This document shows, piece by piece, positions 57,803 to 64,000 of a DNA stretch of 64,000 nucleotides (positions within the stretch are counted from its first letter, which is position 1; each line of letters starts with the position of its first letter). Location: the NCBI RefSeq assembly GCF_921293095.1, contig NC_060257.1, positions 65,666,472-65,730,471 of the forward strand. Direction: 5' to 3'. Under the pieces are notes generated by a model that searched no databases, was not told where the DNA came from, and saw nothing but the letters and a program-made list of their open reading frames with translations. A program made the position numbers and the translations under genes. This DNA is from Ischnura elegans. Lineage: Eukaryota; Arthropoda; Insecta; Odonata; Coenagrionidae.

Positions 57803-58705
57803 TTCAAAGACTGCGAGGATTCCTGAAAGCAATAATATATTTTAACCAGATATGGCAACTGAAACGAAACAAAAATATTTCGTTTCGACCCAAAGGTAAA
57901 GCTACAGTTAGGTTTAGTTTCGTTCCCGCACAAAATTAAAATCACCAAGGCTCTTTGTTTCGACCCTGGACGAAACTTTAGTCCTGGAAAATAAACTAAA
58001 CTAATTGAAACTCTTCTGCTTAAAGCAAAATTTCAACCACAGAAGTTGAGTAGAGGGAGATAAGAGGGAATAGCTTTAGCGCATTATTTTTTACGTACGT
58101 GTAGAGATGTTAAAGCATTTAGCTTAAAAATCGGATGTACAGTTTGCGTTCAATGTTCTCCTGCTTGTGGTCAAAATATGAGTGCTCCTTGTATCTAATG
58201 GCAATACGCTGAACCCTTAATACATTCAATCATGCTTCGTCCTTGGTATTTGGATCGAAACTAAACTATTCGAAGGTGAAATGCGTGAATCTCCGGTGTG
58301 TAACATAGTCTTTGTTATGTTTCGTCCCAGAGGTTTAGTTTAGTTTTGACCCGAAGTAGACCCAATGTAGTACGAAGATTTATTAACTCCGATTGCATTT
58401 CAACCCTGAGTTTAGCTCTCCGGGTTTCAGTTTTTTCGTTTATATCGGAAATTTACAAGTTTTAACTTTCGTTTAAGTTCGATTGCGAAAACTGATTTCA
58501 ACAGTTTTAAAAGCTAGCCCTTCGTGAGAATTAACTATGAATAGTAAACTCCCACTCCCACTTCTTATTTGAATACCGACCCGGTATCGACGCTTAGTGT
58601 CATTATCGACGAGGTCCGTGATAATGACAATACGTGTCGAAAACTAGAAGTGTCTACGTGTTTTGAAATGTCAAAAGGTCGTATTTTTACGTATACAATT
58701 GAGAA
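57803..58705 (-). promoter_or_regulatory. 5' region of gene B, probable UTR intron
   Basis: The CTTTCAG acceptor at 57823-57829 (minus) is 20 nt before the ATG, as in A. GAAACGAAAC ... TTTCGTTTC at 57861-57887 is conserved. Homology with duplicon A ends near 58705. Confidence 0.5.
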
Positions 58706-59203
58706 TCTTCTCCCCATCTTCTCCTTATATATACATTCGCATGAGTAACCACTCACTCACTCATGTATACTAATGGCCGACCAATTCCTGAAGAGCTGGA
58801 GAGTTGAAATTTGGTACACAGGTGGCGGACCGAAAATAATCCGGAGGAAAATTCCGAAAACACGAAAAAATTGATTAGTTATCAAGTTATATCGACTTGA
58901 ATTAACATGGGAGCCTTAGCACGTTTGGTGATATAAGATTTCTGTTATCTTTTGGTCTCCTTGGGAACCATAGTTTTAACTTTATGCCGCAATATAATTT
59001 CAATGTAAATTAATTGGGGATATACTAAAATCGTTTTAAACAAGTTTCCTATTCTGTGAGATTACTAAAAATATAAGGACATAATCCTTACCATAGAGGT
59101 CACATTTAGCAATGATAGACATGCCCCTTGACCCATTTTCTTGCAAGAAAAATCGAATCGAAAATCCTGGAAATCGATTTTTCCCTTATATCTTTATTAT
59201 TTA

Positions 59204-60818
59204 ACTCGCTTAGCTCGCTGGGGGGGCTCTGCCCCCCTAGGCCCCCCCGAAAAAGGCCTGCGGCCGGTTATGCTCACTGTGGGAGGTCTTACACTTTTTG
59301 TTTGCTACTTGTTACTTAAGGATCGTTTACTTTTAAGCTGGCTAGCTTAGGTATAAGCAATATTTCCACTTTCACGTAAAACGAGCCCATGGTACGTAGG
59401 CTACAATATGAATGTAAATATTTATAAAGAGAAACGTTTTTCTGAGGGGCTAAAAAAGTAAAATAGATTTCTACGAGTTTCTCTAACTTATTCAATTCAA
59501 ATACAAAAAACGTTGAGACCACGTTCCAATGTAACACCCAATGCATACGTAATATCATAACATAACCACTTAACGAATTACAATGAAAAATACGTTTATT
59601 AATTATTTTCCACAAAACTCAACCAAATTCTTGATAAACGAATAAGATGTAACAGCTGTTCCCCTTCGTAAGCGAATTACGTTGGGACTGAATATAAATA
59701 TCTAGAAACAAATGCGCATTAGCATGAATTGGGGCTAGTACAAGGAATTTTATCGAAATATTATTTATCGTGATCGCGAATGATTTCACTTCAGAAATAC
59801 CTCTATTTAAAGTTTTAATGAATCGGGATACACAAATATCTCAGCTTTAATATCCAACGCAATGCGCAATAAATCTGGTGAGTAACGGATCACTGCCTTT
59901 GGTGTACAAGACATTGTGAATGTCAAGATTTCGATAATTTTTACAGTAGAACTTAGTCACTCAAGGAAACGTGATTTTCGCATGACAAATAATTGAATAA
60001 GAAATACCTTTATTTGCTCTTATCTTCCATATTGTATTATTCACTGCCTATTCTCTCTTGCAGCTCACGGATAACATTGTACATTAAAAAGGACATTAAC
60101 GGAAAAAAGAACGTAAGCAAAAATAATAAGTTATCGCCATCACAAAAAATGAAAAGAAAATCATTTTTACCTACCTATATTATGTAAGACTTGTTTAAAA
60201 GTCTTTCTACTACAATCGTGTATCGCCAACAAGATACGAACTATAGGCAACAGCACGAATCATATTTCTAAATAGGCATTTAGTGCACTTGTTAACTTTG
60301 AAATTAATAACCACCACACTTTCGATGTAATATACCAAAAACAACAACTAATTTCCTACCTTATATTTCTCCGCTTTTCATTTGAATGCGCTTTGATTTA
60401 AACAGATGTTTGTTCTTGCGGAAAGAAGGCGCAAAGAAATAGGCACTTCAAATATTACTTTCTTAATTTCCTTCCTTATATTTATCAGTTTTTTGTTTCA
60501 TTTCCTTTATCTTCTTTCCCAATTTAGCTCCTCTTGTTTGCATAAACAAATATGTTGCTATGATTGTTCGTTTGTATGACTGCCGCGCCGCCATTGGAAT
60601 TTGGTGGCCATTTTTTGAACTAATCCCCATACACTCAATTTTATATGAATAGACTGATAAATAATTGTAAATTTAGTGTTTTCATAATTTTTCCTGGGGT
60701 TTCAGACAATTTTAGAGGGGGTCTTCATAAGACTTTTTGCCGTATCTCGTCTCGTTCACCCCATACATTTGTATACGTGAATGAATGAGTGGTCGTAAGT
60801 GGTCTTTATTGTAAATAG
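59204..60818. repeat. 1.6-kb tandem unit 1
   Basis: Starts ACTCGCTTAGCTCGC and ends at a right-type inverted end near 60793. Short frames (59316-59615 minus, 59993-60187 plus) recur in unit 2 but with amino-acid-changing differences, so they are not supported as genes. Confidence 0.85.
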
Positions 60819-62413
60819 ACTCGCTTAGCTCGCTGGGGGGGCTCAGCCCCCCCTAGGCCCCCCCGAAAAAGGCCTGCGGCCTGTTATGCTCACTGTGGGA
60901 GGTCTTACACTTTTTGTTTGCTACTTGTTACTTAAGGATCGTTTACTTTTAAGCTGGCTAGCTCAGGTATAAACAATAGTTCCACTTTCACGTAAAACGA
61001 GCGAATGGTACGTAGGCTACAATATGAATGTAAATATTTATAAAGAGAAACGTATTTCTGAGGGGCTAAAAAAGTAAAATAAATTTCTACGAGTTTCTCT
61101 AACTTATTCAATTCAAATACAAAAAACGTTGAGACCACATTCATACGTAATATCATAACATAACCACTCAACGAATTACAATGAAAAACACGTTTATTCA
61201 TTATTTTCCACAAAACTCAACCAAATTCTTATATCATATACGAATAAGATGTAACAGCTGTTCCCCACTTCGTAAGCGAATTACGTAGGGACTGAATATC
61301 AATATCTAGAAACAAATGCGCCTTAGCATGAATTGGGGCTAGTATGACGAATTTTATCGAAATATTATTGATCCTGATCGCGAATGATTTCACTTCAGAA
61401 ATACCTCTATTTAAAGTTTTAATGAATCGGGATACACAAATATCTCAGCTTTAATATCTAACGCAATGCGCAATAAATCTGGTGAGTAACGGATCACTGC
61501 CTTTGGTGTACAAGACATTGTGAATGTCAAGATTTCGATAATTTTCACAGTTGAATAACTTAGTCACTCAAGGAAACGTGATTTTCGCAAGACAAATAAT
61601 TGAATAAGAAATACCTTTATTTGCACTTATCTTCCATATTGTATTATTCAATGCCTATTCACTCCTGCAGCTCACGGATAACATTGTACATTAAAAAGGA
61701 CATTAACGGAAAAAAGAACGTAAACAAAAATAAAAAGTTATCACCATCACAAAACACGATAATAAAATCATTTTTACCAACCTATATTATGTAACACTTG
61801 TTTAAAAGTCTTTCTACTACAATCGTGTATCGCCAACAAGATACGAACGATAGTCAACAGCATGAATATGGCATTTAGAGCACTAATTAACTTTGAAATT
61901 AATAACCACAACACTCTCGATGTAATACACCAAAAACAACAACTAATTTCCTACCTTATATTTTTCCGCTTTTCATTTGAATGCGCTTTGTTTTAAACAG
62001 ATGTTTGTTCTTGCGGAAAGAAGGCGCAAAGAAATAGGCACTTCAAATATTACTTTCTTAATTTCCTTCCTTATATTTATCAGTTTTTTGTTTCATTTCC
62101 TTTATCTTCTTTCCCAATTTAGCTCCTCTTGTTTGCATAAACAAATATGTTGCTATGATTGTTCGTTTGTATGACTGCCGCGCCGCCATTGGAATTTGGT
62201 GGCCATTTTTTGAACTAATCCCCATACACTCAATTTTATATGAATAGACTGATAAATAATTGTAAATTTAGTGTTTTCATAATTTTTCCTGGGGTTTCAG
62301 ACAATTTTAGAGGGGGTCTTCATTGGACTTTTTGCCGTATCTCGTCTCGTTCACCCCAAACATTTGTATACGTGAATGAATGAGTGGTCGTAAGTGGTCT
62401 TTATTGTTAATAG
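60819..62413. repeat. 1.6-kb tandem unit 2
   Basis: Near-identical to unit 1. Differences include an 18-bp gap near 61140 and small indels. Confidence 0.85.
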
Positions 62414-63480
62414 ATTAGGTAATAAACTGAAACTCTTTCCAGTAGATAAAAATAAGGTACAAAACAAGATTAAAGTTTAAGAAAACTAATGCAGCTGTTA
62501 CAGTTGAACTTGTGATCGGTATAATTGTGCATTTTATATATCGCTTTTGCAGACCTGTTACTATAGTTGCAGCGATAAGGCTTTTAACGGTATGCTAGAA
62601 GGCAACGTAGTATCGATACATATCAAGTATTTTGCAAACTACATCTTCTTATCAAGATATATCGATATAAAGTTATATTAATAGGTGTCATTTTCTCCTA
62701 CCATATTAACCGTACCTGCCCGAAATTTTTGTCTTTTAGTGCGATGAAGTGTATGGTATATATAGTAAGTCCATCTTTAGCCAACACAAACAAACTGGAT
62801 GGTATACCCAGGCGATAAAACATGTCATGTAAGATCGTGTCTGCGTGAAAAATACGGTTTTTCCATATCTAAGCCACAAACAGACATACTTTGGTCTTAT
62901 TTACTGCCATTACCAATGCCAATCTAATTGGAAATTTAACCCGATTTTATTCAATTGGCACATCTGTCGGAATAATAGAAATTCGTGGTGGTAATACATC
63001 TTCTTGGAAAATGCCATTTATAATTTAGTGTGATAGAAAGAGATTTCAAACAAAATAAACAATACTGACGGTCGTCAAGACGACAGTAAGCCAAAACGCT
63101 CAAATTTCAGGATTTTTTGGATGTTGTTTCTAAATTCACCGTAAATATGGTAGAAAACGAAATTTTGATTGCTGGAATAATAAAGTGCATTTCTATTTCT
63201 TTCCAATGGTATATGGCTTAACTTAATGTGACAATTATCACTAATTTAAATATGCGAAAGCAAATACGTCTGCAGGCATTAAAAACTAACTTTATATGCA
63301 TTTCTTATGGAAATGACTCAGGGCCCATTCCAGGGCCTCATGGGCCCAAGGTCAATGAGACACCAATCAACTCTTCTTTACTGGGTTCCATTTTGGCGAA
63401 TCTCAGTAAAGGAAAGATAAGATCGAAAGCTATACTGTACAGGGAAAGACATGAATGCAACTATGTACTGTCATGAATAC
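62414..63480. other. Unassigned interval
   Basis: No gene recognised. The open stretch 63228-63476 has no family resemblance. Confidence 0.35.
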
Positions 63481-63796
63481 CAGTGGCGCAGCGAGGGGGG
63501 GTTATGGGGGATAAACCCCCCCCCCCCCCAAGGCTCACATAAATTTTTAATTTAAATCTTAAATCTATTTAACTTAATTGGATTAATATTACTTACGGAA
63601 TAGTGCTAGAATTAATTAAAAAAAATATCCCTCAGAAGGCCGTAAAAATCACCAATTTGAACCGTTTATCTTAATTTTTTTCCGGCGGAAGGCCTCCGCA
63701 CCTCCCGCTTACCCTAGCGGGTATGCAATACCCCAAGCACCCCAGTATTAGTTGCGCCTGTAACCCCGCTAGCGTTTATACCTAGCTGCGCCCCTG
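63481..63796. mobile_element. hAT-type MITE with perfect 8-bp target duplication
   Basis: Ends CAGTGGCGCAGC and GCTGCGCCCCTG, flanked by ATGAATAC at 63473-63480 and 63797-63804. An 8-bp duplication is the hAT signature. Same family as 16320-16602. Contains poly-C. No coding capacity. Confidence 0.95.
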
Positions 63797-64000
63797 ATGA
63801 ATACGTTCATCTTATTCATTTATACTTATGGGGTTCTTAGGGGAGATTTAAAACTTAAATCAAATAAAGGAGTTAAATAAACCTTCCTCTACTCTCGACG
63901 TAATTTCAGGTGTAGGATAACAAAACTGAATATTATATATGCTCATAACATCGTCTACGGAATGTAGGTAACAATTTTATTTCGTCGCCCTTGGTTACTC

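Larger units (their letters stand above)
58748..62413. mobile_element. Inverted-ended element with internal tandem duplication
   Basis: The left end ACCACTCACTCACTCATGTA (58748) is complementary to right-end sequences at 60771-60793 and 62366-62388 (GTATACGTGAATGAATGAGT). The segment 59204-60818 is repeated as 60819-62413 (period 1615 bp, roughly 95 percent similar). Each unit starts ACTCGCTTAGCTCGCTGGGG followed by a G/C-rich palindrome. No transposase or RT recognised; class unknown. Confidence 0.7.

Noticed and set aside
57803..57832. N-terminal extension of gene B from an upstream TTG
   Set aside because: It uses a non-ATG start, crosses a conserved splice acceptor, and has no counterpart in gene A.
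59316..61213. Conserved minus-strand ORF in both tandem units (99 and 93 codons)
   Set aside because: All differences noted between copies change amino acids, so there is no sign of purifying selection; conservation follows from the recent duplication.
59993..61794. Conserved 64-codon plus-strand ORF in both tandem units
   Set aside because: Same argument; low-complexity hydrophobic and Lys-rich sequence with no family.
1..64000. CRISPR arrays, operons and rRNA genes
   Set aside because: No regularly spaced short repeats, bacterial gene clusters or rRNA sequence were seen; the window is eukaryotic.

Overview
The window looks like AT-rich nuclear DNA from an arthropod, probably an insect. 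There are no bacterial-style operons. Splice-like AG/GT borders occur, and the repeats are an animal mix: mariner, pogo/Tigger-like, piggyBac, hAT, Jockey/CR1-type LINEs and Penelope-like ends. The species cannot be fixed from the sequence.

Only three stretches are convincing host coding sequence. (1) The left edge carries the first coding exon of a secreted or membrane leucine-rich-repeat-like protein on the minus strand, cut by the window. (2, 3) Two giant single-exon genes lie on the minus strand at 32807-38560 (1917 codons) and 52199-57802 (1867 codons). They are tandem paralogues with the same layout: ankyrin-like repeats, an HExxH zinc-metallopeptidase-like segment, a NACHT NTPase with intact Walker A and B, a helical region, and a long unclassified C-terminal region. 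This is the layout of an NLR-type intracellular sensor with an unusual peptidase-like module.

The two genes sit inside a segmental duplication, with duplicon A at about 28070-39440 and duplicon B at about 46676-58705. Each duplicon also carries a left block with two small ORFs (now broken in at least one copy), a scrap of another NACHT gene, a LINE 3' fragment, the 3' flank and the 5' flank. A third 3' flank without a gene lies at 25000-25515, so the ancestral array was larger. Gene B has lost its serine-rich tail through a 1-base insertion, and a 423-bp deletion removes the sequence beyond it.

Layout: 1-263 LRR exon; 264-4300 LINE and mariner relics; 4320-9245 repeat family with a pogo-like element; 9246-14465 foldback elements and MITEs; 14910-18245 a LINE split by a piggyBac element that itself holds two further insertions; 18343-23479 three copies of a 660-bp TA-target MITE plus a mariner relic; 24100-28070 mostly unassigned; 28070-39440 duplicon A; 39441-46675 mostly unassigned; 46676-58705 duplicon B with two transposon differences from A; 58748-62413 an inverted-ended element containing a 1.6-kb tandem duplication; 62414-64000 unassigned plus a hAT MITE with perfect target duplications.
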